Source: Mesostigma viride
Lineage: Eukaryota > Streptophyta > Mesostigmatophyceae > Mesostigmatales > Mesostigmataceae
Direction of reading: 5' to 3'
DNA length: 64,000 nucleotides
NCBI GenBank assembly: GCA_009746045.1
Contig: RPFO01000154.1
Span: 1,309,667 to 1,373,666 of the forward strand
Shown: piece after piece, positions 53,191 through 64,000 of the stretch
Position numbering within the stretch: the stretch's first letter is position 1
Layout of the letters: each line of letters opens with the position of its first letter
Translations under genes and position numbers: made by a program
The notes under the pieces: model-generated
Database searches by the model: none
Seen by the model: the letters and a program-made list of their open reading frames with translations, nothing else
Told to the model about the DNA's origin: nothing

Positions 53191-54960
53191 AGTAAGGCTT
53201 AGCCTACTATACCACGTGGCCCACGCGCATGTACGTGCGCCCGATATAATGGCCCCCATGATGGATGCTGCTTTCAGCATTTAGTCTCGCCCTGCCTATA
53301 ATGGGACTCCCCATGGATGAATTTCGCCCAGCTCTGCCTATGCAGAGAGTCACTCTCTGATGAAAATTAAGCCATTAGGTAGCTCTTGTTGTATGGCCAT
53401 GACGAGCTTCCGCCCCATGACGGGACTTGATATTGAGCTCTGAAACTCTGCATGGTGGTGCAGGTGGCCATTGCATTGCTGGTGCACCTAGAGCAAGTGT
53501 CGTTTACATTCCCACCCTTGCAGGAAGTAGCCCAGAATGTATTAATTATTAAAAGCCATATGCACCCCTTCTCCGGGATATGTGCTACATATACTCCCCA
53601 CGGAGTTATGTTCCTAATTAATTAATTAACGCGGCAATGTACATGTATGCACCTATATGATCGTGGGCCCCGGCCAAAACCAGATTATTATTAGCATTAT
53701 TAATTAGCCATCATTGTACATGTCTGCCTACCATGGGCTCCACACCAGATGACGCATGGCATTATTTAGTCATGCTTTGCCCATGCAGAGAGTTGCTCCC
53801 TGCTGAGATGCCATGCATGCACCCTCAGTAGCGCCATTGCCTGACTGAGCCATAATAAAAATCTTCTACCCCACGCCAGGTCTTTTAGGTATGATACATG
53901 CATCATGGTGCCACCTCATGATCACATGCCACATCGATCATGAGTACACCGGGGCACCTTGTACGTGCACCCATAGTATGTCTACAGGTGGTGGTTTACA
54001 TCCCCCCACCTGCGCAGGTTGTAGCTCAGAATGTATTACAAACCATATGCCCCCTCTCAGGGCTTAATCAATTCAAATGTGTTACATAAGCTCCCAACGG
54101 AGTTATGTTCTTAATTATATTAATTAACTTAATTAATCATCCTGAACAACTCGAACACGCGGAAAAGATAACGGCAGGCTTGAGCTACCATGATCGGGAT
54201 TCTCCCGATTTCTGGCCTGCGCTGGTTGTCTCCTTGGTCTACTATTGGCTACATTCATGAATATAATATAAGTTCGCCATGCGTCCTGGAATTATTAGCT
54301 GTCTCCGTGGCATGCCTTCAGTGCATGTTCGCGCGCTTAATTACTTACGTAACTAGTATCCGATGAGCCGGTACTTTTCTACGCAAACACTTCGCCCGCA
54401 AGGCAAGCTAGTGGTGCGACTCACGAGTTTGCCCAGGTCTGACACCTGAGTCACAGATCGATAGCAACTCCGCGTCAGACCCGGACTGGTCATCCACTGA
54501 CGACCAGGTTCACTCGGCTGACGGCTATGCATGATGACGGGTGTAGGGGTATAGGTTGCATGCTAAAATTGCTAATGACCCCCGACTGTAGCCCCGGCGG
54601 CCAGGAGAATATGATAATTAAGGCTGATGACACTTAATAAGCTACACTGGCAGCGGTGAGGTCCTCCGCTTCCTGGCAACTTTAGAATCGCTGGATTGTA
54701 CGTACCATGCCTGGCCGGCCCTGGCGAGACTCTTGATTACTAGCTAGTAGCTCAACCAGCTGGGATTCAAATGCTTCTCAGGTCGAGCCAGTGCAATACC
54801 AGTGCCTCGTCATCCAGCGAGTTAAACTGAATTTCTGACGCATCTGATTTCTAGGACCTGGGCCCTAAGCAGGGGGCGTCCGCGCTCTCACGGCGAAACC
54901 AGGTCTCCACTGCGCCACGTGTATACGATCCATTCACAATGCCCCCCCGACAGCGCGGCC
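53191..54960. other. Repeat-rich non-coding stretch
   Basis: Holds LINE D 3' ends at about 53455-53640 and 53985-54125, both with the CTACATATACTCC/GGAGTTATGTT terminus and AATT tails, and a piece of LINE A ORF2 (54141-54240) that matches 2862-2980 (GAACACGCGG, AGATAACGGCAGGCTTGAGC, TCTCCCGATTTCTGGCCTGC). A LINE E-like end lies near 54300. No gene. Confidence 0.6.
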
Positions 54961-55850
54961 GATCGATGACATGAAGGTGGCCGTCCACGCTGTGCTCTGC
55001 AGGAGCACATGGTGCCGGTGGCAGCCCATCTCGATCGCAGGCCTAGCTACATAGCTGACCGCGCCCGACGGCCCCGGCCCTCACGGCCCTCCGTCGCAGC
55101 CAAGGTCAACAACATGGAAGCTAAACTAGCTGAAAGTCGCGCTCAAGCTCCACTGCTCCAGCCCCAGAGTTTTCCGCCCTGCACGAGCACACTCGGCGCC
55201 ACCAAGTTTTCCGATATGCCACGTCTTCCACTCTGACCTCATGCACGCCGTAACCAGGTGGAGGGAAGAGTTGGCCATGCATGCATCTTGAAGTTGGCTC
55301 CAGGCGGTTGCCGCCAAGGTGGATGCCCTTGCCAGTGGCTGCACAGCTAGGTCCCTGAGATTGCATGCCGAGCGCACGGCCACCATGCATCGCCGCCCTG
55401 GCAGCCTGGCAGCTGGTCCGCATGGTCGGGCCATGCAGCAATGACCCGGCCCCGGCTGACTCGCCGGCCTCGATCTTTGGCTGACCTGCTCAAGAGCCAT
55501 GCAGCCGCCACCGGCCTCTACCACCACTACTGCCAATCTGCCATCACCACCAAGCTGGCCAGCCGGTAGCTGGAGGACATAATTAGTGCCGCGAGACCCG
55601 GCTCAACCGCGACCGTCGCCGCTGCATGGCCGGCACCGGCGGGGTCATTCAATCTCAGGCGCTTCGAGAAGCAGCTGCATGGGCCGGGGAGACCCAGCCA
55701 GACTGCGACAATTGCCGACGAGCTGAAGAACCAGCTTTTAGCTCGCATGTCGAGCAATGTGCAGTGCAATTGCCGCCAGGCGGGTATACGACACTGCAGG
55801 GCGCCTATATATTCATTGAGAATGATAGATTACGGAGGTGAGATAGGCAT
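54960..55850 (+). pseudogene. Possible degenerate LINE ORF1-like region
   Basis: Short frames with helical, Ala/Arg-rich segments (VAAKVDALASGCTARSL, TIADELKNQLLARMSS) resemble the coiled-coil part of ORF1 but are broken every 50-80 codons. Weak assignment. Confidence 0.3.
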
Positions 55851-56021
55851 GCAACATAAGGAAAAACCCGAGAACTGGGAGAATAACCCTGAAGAAATTA
55901 ATAGTAATCTGACACAGACATCCAAGGATCACGCCAGCGGCACAAGGTACAACTAACTATACATCACAAAACTACACGCAGCAACAGCGCTGCCGGCCCA
56001 CCATGCAGGCCTGGAAGGAAT

Positions 56022-58868
56022 CTAGACCGCATGGGTCGCGACAAAGTCGGCCCGGATGCGGCGGAATAACACATCAGCCACGGTGCGAGTGAGGGCGAGT
56101 GACAGACGCTGCCGCCAATACGAGGACCACGTGCGGGCCGACCACGGGGCGGTCTGACCCTCGAGGTCGAGGCGGTCTTCACGGCGCTGGCAGCACTCGT
56201 GGAAAAACTCCGCTGTCTTGGGGCCCATGGCCCCGAACTCCTCAAGGACAAAGGGGATGACCCGGTGGGGCCCCACATTGCCGTAGGAGGCAAACTTGTC
56301 GCGCTCAGCCACAGCGGCAGCAGCGCCGGCATCCACAGCCGCCCGGAGGATGTGGCGACCGGAAAGCGGCCGAGCCACGGAGACATCGATGAGCAGGTGG
56401 CAACCCTGCCCGTCGTAGTCAAGCACGGTAATGTCGGGGCGGTGGTTGGGTGAGTAGAGGGCGGCCCCATCCGCGTCCTCGCACTTAATGGTGGAGTGGG
56501 GAAAGACCGACCGAACCATGGCACACACCACCCGGAGGAGAGCGGTATGGAGATAGAGGAACCAGTTCTGGTTCTGCTGGCCACCCATGCACGCGATGTA
56601 GTGCGTCCCAGTAGTATCCAGAGCAAGCCCGCAGCTGCCGCAGGACGCACCCGCCGTGATGAGAGGTTGCGGGGCAAAGAGCTGGTGGCGGAGAGCGATG
56701 GCGTAAAGGGCCGGAACCAGTGTGAACAAAGGGCTCATGGGGAGGGCGCGCAGGAATGCGGACCCCACGCTCCCCTCAAGGGAAACGGAGTGAAGCCAAG
56801 CCTTCCCCTGATCGTTCAAGCTCGCATGCAGACCCATCCAGTCGGCACAGTGTAGTATACCCGCGTAGGTCTTTTGTTGTTTTTCATGAACGCAGGCAGG
56901 GAAGACACTAGGACTGACGACAGTGGACACGCCGGGCGTGCCCCGGGGCAGGCGACGGTGGACGGCCTGAGCGGGGCGGACGAGGTCGCAAGCCTGCTGG
57001 ATCCCGAGGTAAGAATCCTGCACAGCCTGCACAAAGGGGAAGGGGGATGGGGTGACCAAGTCGGGAATGGCGCTGACGGCGCTGGGGACCAACCGGCGGA
57101 TCTCCGCCCAGGCCTGAGCAACAGAGCCAAGGAAGGCGGCGGGGGCGAGGCGGGCGGCGCGGGTGAGCCCACACCCGCCCATGCGGCAGGGGAGGGTGGC
57201 CAAGCGCATGGAGTGAGCTGGCAGGCTAGGGCCGGGGAGGAGCACCTGCAAGGCGGCCTGAATGCGCTCGTCATGGCCTTCCGCGGCAAGCCGCACCAAG
57301 TGGGGGGGAGCGCCACGGAGCCAGTGAACCACCCGCGGGTGGGCGCAAAACCACAGGAGGAGCCCTTTGGTCTGGGGGTCCTTGAGGCGCGCCCAAGTCT
57401 CAAGGACATGGGTGCGCTGTTCCACGGTGGCCCGGAGCTCCTCTTCGACGTAGTCAGGGTCACCCACAGGGACGCCCAGGCACGAGAAACCACGCGCCCG
57501 CGCCAATGCCCCCGGGATAGCCGCGGGGAAGCCAGAGCAGTCCCCCTGGGGCGAAAAGACTGCACACTTGGGGAGGGTGAGCCGAAGGTTGATGGCCGCC
57601 ATGGCCACTTCAAGGGCAGCCAGGGCGGCAACCACAGCGTCGGCCGGGCCAAGGGCATGGATATCGTCCATGTAGGCGAGGAGCACGACATCCGGGTGCG
57701 CAGCGTGGACACCTTGGAGAGCCTTGTGCAGCGGGGCAGACAGGTAAAAGGGGCCGAGGGGGTCACCTTGCTGGGTTCCCGTGCGGGAAGCGATGTCGGC
57801 GAACGTCCCATCCTCCATGAGGAAGGAGAGTTGAGTGGGTTCGCCGTAGCAGGCTGCTGTCCACGCAAGAAGGTCAGGGAACGCCTCGCCGACGGCCTCA
57901 AAGATGCTAGCCTTGGTGACAGCATTGAACGCATTGTGGCAATCCACCTTCAGCGCCACATGGGTCGGATGCGTCTCGAGGTAGGCCTGAACTGTGTGCA
58001 CGATGATGTCGCTGCCCCCTTTGGTGGCGACGCCAAGCTGGGCCGCGACGGACTCCTCAGTATCACTCCGGTTGGGGCAGAAGTAGGCGCGAAACTCGGG
58101 GGCCTTTTGGCGACAAATGACCTTACTCACCAGCTTGCGTAGGACCTCGCCGCAAGCAATGGGACGAACGCGGCCAGCAGGCGGGGGGACGTCGTCTTTC
58201 AGGAGGGCAATGAGGCGTGCCCCAGCCAGCCAAGGGCGCGCCGCGGGGGCCAGGGACCCCGCGGCCAAGTCGGCGGCAGCCTCAAAGAGTGCGGTCGCCC
58301 CGCCATGGCCCGCCATCACGGAGAGGTGCTCGTAGCGCCAGCCTGAGGGGCCGGTGGAGGAGGCGTTCGGCAGATCCTTCAGCACAGCCGTGAAGATGTC
58401 CAGGTCCAGGACAATAGGCGGGGGCGGGGGGGTGGCCGGGGCGGGCACCGCAAAGGCCGGTTCGTCGGGGTGAAGGTCGCGCAAAGCCTGCAGGGTCGGG
58501 GGAGTGGAGGGAGCCAACGCGGTCAGTTCAAGCTTTTGCATGGCCCGGCTCAATTCACCTACCTTCACCAACCGCATGACGTCAGCTTCCACCCGGGCAA
58601 AGGAGGCGGCCCCCGACACCCGGGTGGAGGCCGGAGGCTGCAGCGCCCACAGCCCTTCCCAATCCCCGAGGAGGAACCGCCGGCAGCGAGCGATGACCGC
58701 ACCCTGTACGCCACGCACGCCCCGCTCCAACGGCGCTAAGAGGAGCCGGGGGGTGACGAGAAACAGCTTGTGGCCGAGTTCGTCGAGAGGGTGACTATGC
58801 ATCCGGGCCAGGCTTGCGCCTATATATACCGCCTGCCCCTTCCACTGTACAAGGCCGGGCCCCCGCAA
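56022..58868 (-). CDS. RLE-type LINE reverse transcriptase/endonuclease (open ORF)
   Basis: 949 codons open; first ATG is 23 codons in (MHSHPLDELG), the frame itself beginning at a TTG, so the 5' end may be truncated. RT motifs: GPSGWRYEHL, RPIACGEVLRKL, VALKVDCHNAFN, TGTQQGDPLGP, catalytic LLAYMDDIH (about 406-414). C-terminal part: CGSCGLALDTTGTHYIAC (Cys/His gag-knuckle-like, about 736-753), then RPDITVLDYDG and LLIDVSVARP, the PD-(D/E)xK nuclease signature. RT then CCHC then RLE in one ORF is the R2/NeSL/Utopia-like plan, distinct from the APE-like LINEs A-E. No N-terminal zinc fingers are visible. It makes the target nick and primes cDNA on it. The site preference and clade are not resolved. 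Confidence 0.85.
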   Translation of the reverse strand: MRGPGLVQWKGQAVYIGASLARMHSHPLDELGHKLFLVTPRLLLAPLERGVRGVQGAVIARCRRFLLGDWEGLWALQPPASTRVSGAASFARVEADVMRLVKVGELSRAMQKLELTALAPSTPPTLQALRDLHPDEPAFAVPAPATPPPPPIVLDLDIFTAVLKDLPNASSTGPSGWRYEHLSVMAGHGGATALFEAAADLAAGSLAPAARPWLAGARLIALLKDDVPPPAGRVRPIACGEVLRKLVSKVICRQKAPEFRAYFCPNRSDTEESVAAQLGVATKGGSDIIVHTVQAYLETHPTHVALKVDCHNAFNAVTKASIFEAVGEAFPDLLAWTAACYGEPTQLSFLMEDGTFADIASRTGTQQGDPLGPFYLSAPLHKALQGVHAAHPDVVLLAYMDDIHALGPADAVVAALAALEVAMAAINLRLTLPKCAVFSPQGDCSGFPAAIPGALARARGFSCLGVPVGDPDYVEEELRATVEQRTHVLETWARLKDPQTKGLLLWFCAHPRVVHWLRGAPPHLVRLAAEGHDERIQAALQVLLPGPSLPAHSMRLATLPCRMGGCGLTRAARLAPAAFLGSVAQAWAEIRRLVPSAVSAIPDLVTPSPFPFVQAVQDSYLGIQQACDLVRPAQAVHRRLPRGTPGVSTVVSPSVFPACVHEKQQKTYAGILHCADWMGLHASLNDQGKAWLHSVSLEGSVGSAFLRALPMSPLFTLVPALYAIALRHQLFAPQPLITAGASCGSCGLALDTTGTHYIACMGGQQNQNWFLYLHTALLRVVCAMVRSVFPHSTIKCEDADGAALYSPNHRPDITVLDYDGQGCHLLIDVSVARPLSGRHILRAAVDAGAAAAVAERDKFASYGNVGPHRVIPFVLEEFGAMGPKTAEFFHECCQRREDRLDLEGQTAPWSARTWSSYWRQRLSLALTRTVADVLFRRIRADFVATHAV

Positions 58869-58929
58869 GTGGTCGATCCTCGGATAAGGACCACTGCAGC
58901 ATTATTACCTCCAGCGACATGATTCGCAG

Positions 58930-59130
58930 CCCCGGGCAGATTCCGGGTTTACTTCCTCTCGATCGCCGCAAGAAGCTGGCGCGCACCCCCTCCATGCATG
59001 GTCGCTTGACGACGACCTGACGCCAGCCCAGCAGCAGCAACGTACGCCGTAATTACCGGCCGCCAGTGGCCCGCGGCAATTACATCCGCCACATTCCACA
59101 AAATTAACCACTGCCCCGAGAGGCCGCCCC
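58930..59130 (+). pseudogene. LINE ORF1 C-terminal fragment
   Basis: CGCAAGAAGCTGGCGCG and SLDDDLTPAQQQQ-type coding parallel 52580-52660 and 52945-53020. Lies head-to-head with the RLE-type ORF, so belongs to a different LINE. Confidence 0.45.
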
Positions 59131-60052
59131 ATGCATGCAGGTGTACTGCATGGCAGGGCAGCTATAGGGACCTTTATATATATGTAAACAACAAACTGTG
59201 GAGTGTGGACGGCCGGCCCCAGGGCTCCCCCACAATAGATTCTAGCTAGCCACGTACTGAGTGAGCTGCATGTCTAGAAGAGGGCAATCGACATAGATAG
59301 CTTATTATAATAAGCTATGATATATCATGTAGCTTATTATGTTACTGATGCTGATAGAATGGTGTACGCTCAGTCCTAAAAAATGGACTGAGATGCACTC
59401 AGGTCATCTTCGCACACATGTTTCTCTAATATAATGGCCTAAAAACAATTTCTGGCTTCCCCTTGGTACCTACCAAGCATGCATTTATGTTGAATTTCTT
59501 TTCTTTGGGGACATATGCATGCCGGTTATTGGTCCGGCCCATAATATCTATGACTTGTGGGTGCTATAAATAGCACCAACCCATGACAACGTACAATGCT
59601 CCTTCTTAGTTTGCACTTTTTTTCTATAAACTATTTTGTTTGTTACGTCCATCTGTCTCCCTCCATGGATGCAGGTCTTCCTATAGATATAGCTAGCCAC
59701 CCGGCTCCTGCATGCGGTCTTCTTCACGTCTTTCCTCTCAGATAACTACCCTAGTCCTTCCACGATGTTGCATGGATCGCCATATGCGTCCAGCTAGGAA
59801 TAGTTGTCTCGCTATAGACATCCACCCTAGATGTCCCATTCCATCTATTATAAGTAAGTACTTGCGTGTCTTGCACATATAGGCATGCCATGGAGTAATA
59901 TGTGCAATTAAATATCTTAATATCTAGAACAATAATTTCGTACATAATTATACAAGATGTATGGTCAATTTTGAACATCTCCATGTCATTAATTAATTAA
60001 TTAATTTTAATTAATTAATTAAAATTAATTAATTAATTAATTAATTAATAGA
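59131..60052. other. Non-coding repeat-rich stretch
   Basis: Contains a block like 570-880 (about 59160-59320), a reversed LINE E-like end (about 59846-59905), and an AATT-rich inverted tract (about 59985-60052) leading into LINE C. No gene. Confidence 0.55.
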
Positions 60053-60520
60053 CACGTGACTGCGTCACGTGAGCATAAGCCCTCAGGGGGAGGGGAACAT
60101 GGGATGGAATGGATGGTGTATAAGCTATCTAGGTCCTAGTTACAGGGGTGTGGGCACCGCTGCCCGAATCGCTATGAATGCCATACTTGGTCACACGCGG
60201 AGCCCCCACAGGCTTGGGGGTCGTCTCCTTCATCACTACGTGCCATCTATCTTTGCGCACCATCTGCCTCCATATTACAGACAAACCAGGAGGCTGCCCG
60301 GGTGTGAGCCCGTCACGTCTAGTGTAGCACATATCCATGCCGAGTCTATCACGAAAAGTCCACGGGTGGCGGCCCTGCCGCGCGCAGCCGGGGGCACGCC
60401 AGGTGAGGACATATCGCCCAGCCTGGGCGGGCTTGGTGCCATGCAGCTAGTCTATCTGATGTATCTACCTGATCTGTGCGGGCCAGGTGCCCGACTAGGC
60501 CCAGGCGCCTGTGCCTAATA
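60053..60520 (-). pseudogene. LINE C ORF2 C-terminus and 3' end
   Basis: Minus strand: WRQMVRKDRWHVVMKE, TPKPVGAPRVTK in 60338-60129, the same C-terminal plan as LINE A (KAKWAQVIEDN) and B (KTRWQKIVKAH). The 3' UTR ends in the CACGTGAC...GTCACGTG hairpin (60054-60072) and an AATT tail. The same ORF2 end occurs on the plus strand at 63716-64000. Confidence 0.7.
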
Positions 60521-61200
60521 ATGTGGGAAACAACTCCAGGTCATTATTACTCACTTAACCAGTTGATGCGAGTTTATTATACATTTCATGTTCAAAAAAT
60601 TCGAGCCGGTGCATGAAATTGTAAAATTTACATGACAACTTTGAGCCGAACTCCTATCGCGGTATACAGGGGCCCATGCACAAGATCGAACTCTTTAATC
60701 AATCTTACATGCATTTGAACCGCAGCCAGTCAAAATTATCATAAATCAATCTTATATTTCATTCAAAGATGCAACCAGCCTGAATACCACTCAGCCATCC
60801 GCCCGGCAGGCAACCACTTGAGGAGCAGGAGGACCTGCATGTTCACGAGCTTACTTCGCCCACCTCAAGGATCGACCACTGAGCACGGCAATTAGTACGC
60901 CTGGACTTGCCTGGCAGCGTCACACCCGTAACTGCCAGCCGGTGGCGTGCAGCCGGCGCCGCCGGGACGCTCTCTGGCTCACCGCACCAGCAGCTTCATG
61001 ACCAGTGGTATTCCTCCCAGTCTCGGCTGCTCCGCGCCCCCCCGCCGCCCGTCGATCCGCCGCTTGGCCCAGCGCTCTGGCGGCCGCGCGCCTGGCGCCT
61101 GCGGGCGTCCCTGCGCCGCCGGCCGCCGCCCGCTGCCTGCCGCTGAGCAGGACTACACGTACCCGGCCCTGACAGAACCCCTGCATGGCCGACCCAAACG
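60521..61200. other. Stretch before LINE ORF2 copy
   Basis: AT-rich to about 60780, then GC-rich sequence that may be the 5' part of the LINE ORF2 copy that becomes recognisable near 61240. No independent gene supported. Confidence 0.4.
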
Positions 61201-62660
61201 AGCTATAAGTACCGCCGTTCACCGAGCTCGAGCTCGGAGCTGAGCACCGCCGCCAAGCAACTCTGCTTCTACGCCGCCCTTGGACCTGACCAGCTCCCCG
61301 GCGCCCCGGTGATTATAAATGAGCTGACGGCGCTCACGGGGTTCCTGCTTGACGTCTGCAACCGGATCCTGCTTGCCGACGCGCCGCCGATTCCTGATCG
61401 GGTGGCAGCACAACAGCTACCGTATTATGCTGTACAAAAACAAACTGTTCCCCCGACGACCCCGCCAACTACCGCGGAGTCTGCATCCAGAGCGCCGCAC
61501 TCAAGTTGTTCCGGCATGTGCATCGATCCTCAACCGCCTTCGTTCTGCTCTCGACCGTCACCTAGGGGAGTATCAAATGGGCTTTCGTCCTGGGCGCAAC
61601 ACCGTCATGGCCATCTTCGTACGTCCCGCGCCGCCTCTTCGAGGAAGTCGCTCTCCTGCAACGTCCTAGCTGGTGAGACTGTTTAATTCCCGCCATCCTG
61701 ATATCTTCGTCGACTTCATCAAGGCTTTTGATTCTGTCCTCTGGGCCGCTATATGGGCTCATTGGGTAGTCCTTGCTCGCGCTCGCGCCCGGCCCACTCC
61801 CCTGATTACCGTCATCTGCACGCTGTATGAGGCCGTCCACCACTTCGGTGCGCACTCAACACGGCTTTACCCCGCCATGTCCACTCGCCTGGCACGCTTT
61901 ACGCCAGGACCGGGCCCTGTGGCGCAAGCCCCTGGGCAAGATCGAGAAACAGGACCTGTTCAAGGTCCTCGTCCTTCCTGTTCACACGAATGGGGCCGAG
62001 GAGACGTGGACCCTCACCGCCGACCTGGCCCGCAAGCTGGACGGCGCGGTCACCAACATGCTGCGTTCCATTTTCAGAGTAGGATATATGCTGGCAGCTC
62101 ATGTCCGCAATGAGGACCTGTACCAGGGCATGCCATATATCACCAGCAGCGACGCCTGCAGCTAGTAGGGCACCTAGCTCGCACCTGGCAACCAGGTAGA
62201 CACCTCACGTGGCCCCCCCGCAGGACTGCCACCAGCTCAGCCTGCCGGGCACCTCCTGACGTGGGCTGCATGGGCCTAGTGATGTTAGACGCCGCAAGGC
62301 CCGCACCTTCAAAGAACAGCTAGTAGAGGACGTGGGGGGCCTAGGCCTCTCCGTGATTTGGAAGAAGATGATGGACAAGGCCAAGTGGGCCCAGGTCATA
62401 GAGGACAACGAGCCCCCCCCTGTGGGGAAGCGCCCGCGTGTGCAAACCCGTGGGAGGCACGCCAGACAGCTCCCCTAGGGCTGCGTGAGGCTGTCTAGAT
62501 AGATGTTGTAGTTAGAATGCTGTTAGATAGATGTCGTAGGTATCTGATGTATAGATAGATTAGACCGGTAGGACTGTTTGCACCCATCCATCCATCCATC
62601 CATCCATCGGGGTTAATGCTCCGTGACTCCCCAACGGGAGCACGAGTCTAATTAATGAAT
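61200..62660 (+). pseudogene. LINE A ORF2 remnant lacking the YADD segment
   Basis: ORF2 pieces in order: CFYAALGPDQLPGAP (about 61265), an ANYRGV-like box in a shifted frame (about 61465), YQMGFRPGRNTV (61573), VDFIKAFDSVLWA (61710), then a jump to FTPGPGPV and the C-terminal WTLTADLARKLD, FRVGY, VRNEDLYQGMP. The palm part with YADD is missing compared with 2040-3705. 3' UTR with CATCCATCCATC and CTCCGTGACTCCCCAACGGGAG. Several frame breaks. Confidence 0.75.
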
Positions 62661-62945
62661 GAATGAATGAATGAATGAATGAATTAATTAATTAATTCAT
62701 TCATTCATTCATTCATTCATTCATTCATTCATTCATTCATTCATTCATTCATTCATTCATTCATTCATTCATTCATTCATTCATTCATTCATTCATTCAT
62801 TCATTCATTCATTCATTCATTCATTCATTCATTCATTCATTCATTCATTCATTCATTCATTCATTCATTCATTCATTCATTCATTCATTCATTCATTCAT
62901 TCATTCATTCATTCATTCATTCATTCATTCATTCATTCATTCATT
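62655..62945 (+). repeat. (AATG)n-(AATT)n-(ATTC)n tail expansion
   Basis: LINE A tail AATG units (about 7), four AATT units, then about 60 ATTC units. The first block is the reverse complement of the last, so this tract can fold back on itself. Much longer than any other LINE tail in the window. Confidence 0.95.
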
Positions 62946-64000
62946 AATGTCCACTGCAGACCGGCGTCCGGGCAGGGTTGCGTCCTGTCGCCATACCTGT
63001 TTATTATATTGTAGTGGATTATGTTATGCGCCAGGCACGTGCCCGCTTTGCTAGCATTGCAGGCCGTGCCCCTGGCCTAGTGATCACGAACGAGCTAGCT
63101 TGGGGAATTAATTAAGGGGGGGCGACTAACAAGCAGAAGTTACTAGCTGCATGACCTCATTTACATATGCCGACGACATCACGCTCATCGAGAAGCCGGA
63201 GTGTGCCCAACTTTGGCTGGACTGCCTGGCGCTCGAGGCTTGGGCGGTTGGTCTAGAAATTAGCCCCAAAACGGAGGCCCTAGCCCTCAGCATGGCAGGG
63301 CCCCCGCCCACACTCCGCCTCTTTAAGACGACACCGAGATCAACTACCCTCCTTCAGGCCGCTTCAAGCGCTCGGCATCTGGCTTCCTGACTGCGAGGAC
63401 GACCTGACGACACGGATCGGTATATGGCGTGGGCTTAACTCTGGACACGACCACCGCCGCTGGTGGAGCAAACCCGCCCTACCCCCGCGGCCGATCGTCA
63501 AGCGTGACCTCTTCAAGGTCGTCATTCTGACGATCCTGACCTACGTCGCCGAGACCTGGCCACTGACGCAGGAGCTGGAGCAACGACTCCACGGCAACGT
63601 CACCAAGATGCTGTGCAAGGCCCTTAACATCCCCTTTGGTTTGCACATTAGTCATGAGGATTTGTGCGCTGATTTGCCCTATGTTTCCCACATTCTTAGT
63701 TAGGAACAGGCGCCTGGGCCTAGCCGCGGGCACCTGGCCCGCACAGATCAGGTAGACACATCAGATAGACTATGTAGCTGGCACCAAGCCCGCCCAGCCT
63801 GGGTGTTACTAACATGATGTCCTCACCTAGCGTGCCCCAGGCCGCGCGCGGCAGCTAGGGCCGCCACCCATGGACTTTTCGTGATAGACTCGGCATGGAC
63901 ACGTGCTACCTTAGACCGGCGTCACGGGCTCACACCCGGGCAGCCTCCTGGTTTGTCTGTAATATGGAGGCAGATGGTACGCAAGGACAGCTGGCAAGTC
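62946..64000 (+). pseudogene. LINE C-type ORF2 remnant, runs off window
   Basis: Starts inside the RT palm (CCGGGCAGGGTTGCGTCCTG, i.e. QGCVLSPYLFII in shifted frames), then TYADDITLIEKPE (about 63160), a thumb/connection TYVAETWPLTQELEQRL (about 63540), and from 63716 the C-terminal and 3' UTR region that matches 60220-60510 reversed. Frame breaks present (stop near 63700). The 3' end lies outside the window. Confidence 0.7.

Noticed and set aside
56816-58142. 372- and 422-codon frames opposite or beside the RLE-type RT
   Set aside because: The RT frame has all catalytic motifs; the others are shadows of its GC-rich codons.

Overview
The window looks like nuclear DNA of a green alga (Chlorophyta). 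It encodes PsaH, a nuclear-encoded photosystem I subunit. Its genes have GTGAGT/GTGGGT-type splice donors, chlorophyte-style TGTAA signals occur in LTRs, and exons are GC-rich among AT-rich retroelements. The exact genus cannot be read from the sequence. No bacterial operon, CRISPR array or rRNA gene was seen.

Layout. 1-6.5 kb is a graveyard of non-LTR (LINE) 3' ends, including a 60-bp perfect palindrome (1499-1558). 6.4-26.5 kb is a four-level transposon nest: a minus-strand LINE tail ('B') is interrupted by a plus-strand LINE 3' end ('A', 6501-26198). That LINE is interrupted by a Ty3/gypsy chromovirus (6515-25448, TSD GTACC), which is interrupted in its integrase by a Ty1/copia-type element (13339-21365, TSD GAAGA). 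26.5-51.4 kb is the unique, gene-bearing island: psaH (-), an armadillo-like protein gene (+), a five-exon plastid transaldolase-like gene (-), and a gene for an acidic, Lys/Ala-rich protein (+). Introns of these genes carry large simple-sequence arrays. 51.4-64 kb is again LINE territory: broken ORF1 copies, one long uninterrupted RT/endonuclease ORF on the minus strand (56022-58868), and several truncated ORF2 copies with microsatellite tails.

Most interesting biology. (i) The chromovirus has an extra 5' ORF resembling the RNase H1 hybrid-binding (Cauli_VI) domain and a large unknown third ORF after pol, apparently reachable by splicing. (ii) The copia-type element has a protease-like domain between integrase and RT, with DTN in place of DTG. 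(iii) The transaldolase-like protein lacks the Schiff-base lysine (Gln instead), and its intron holds a decayed duplicate of the preceding exon end. (iv) Several LINE families share a terminal hairpin design followed by (AATTN)n-like tails.

Family names LINE A-E are labels made here from similarity within the window. Exon models are inferred from splice motifs and reading phase, without transcript data.
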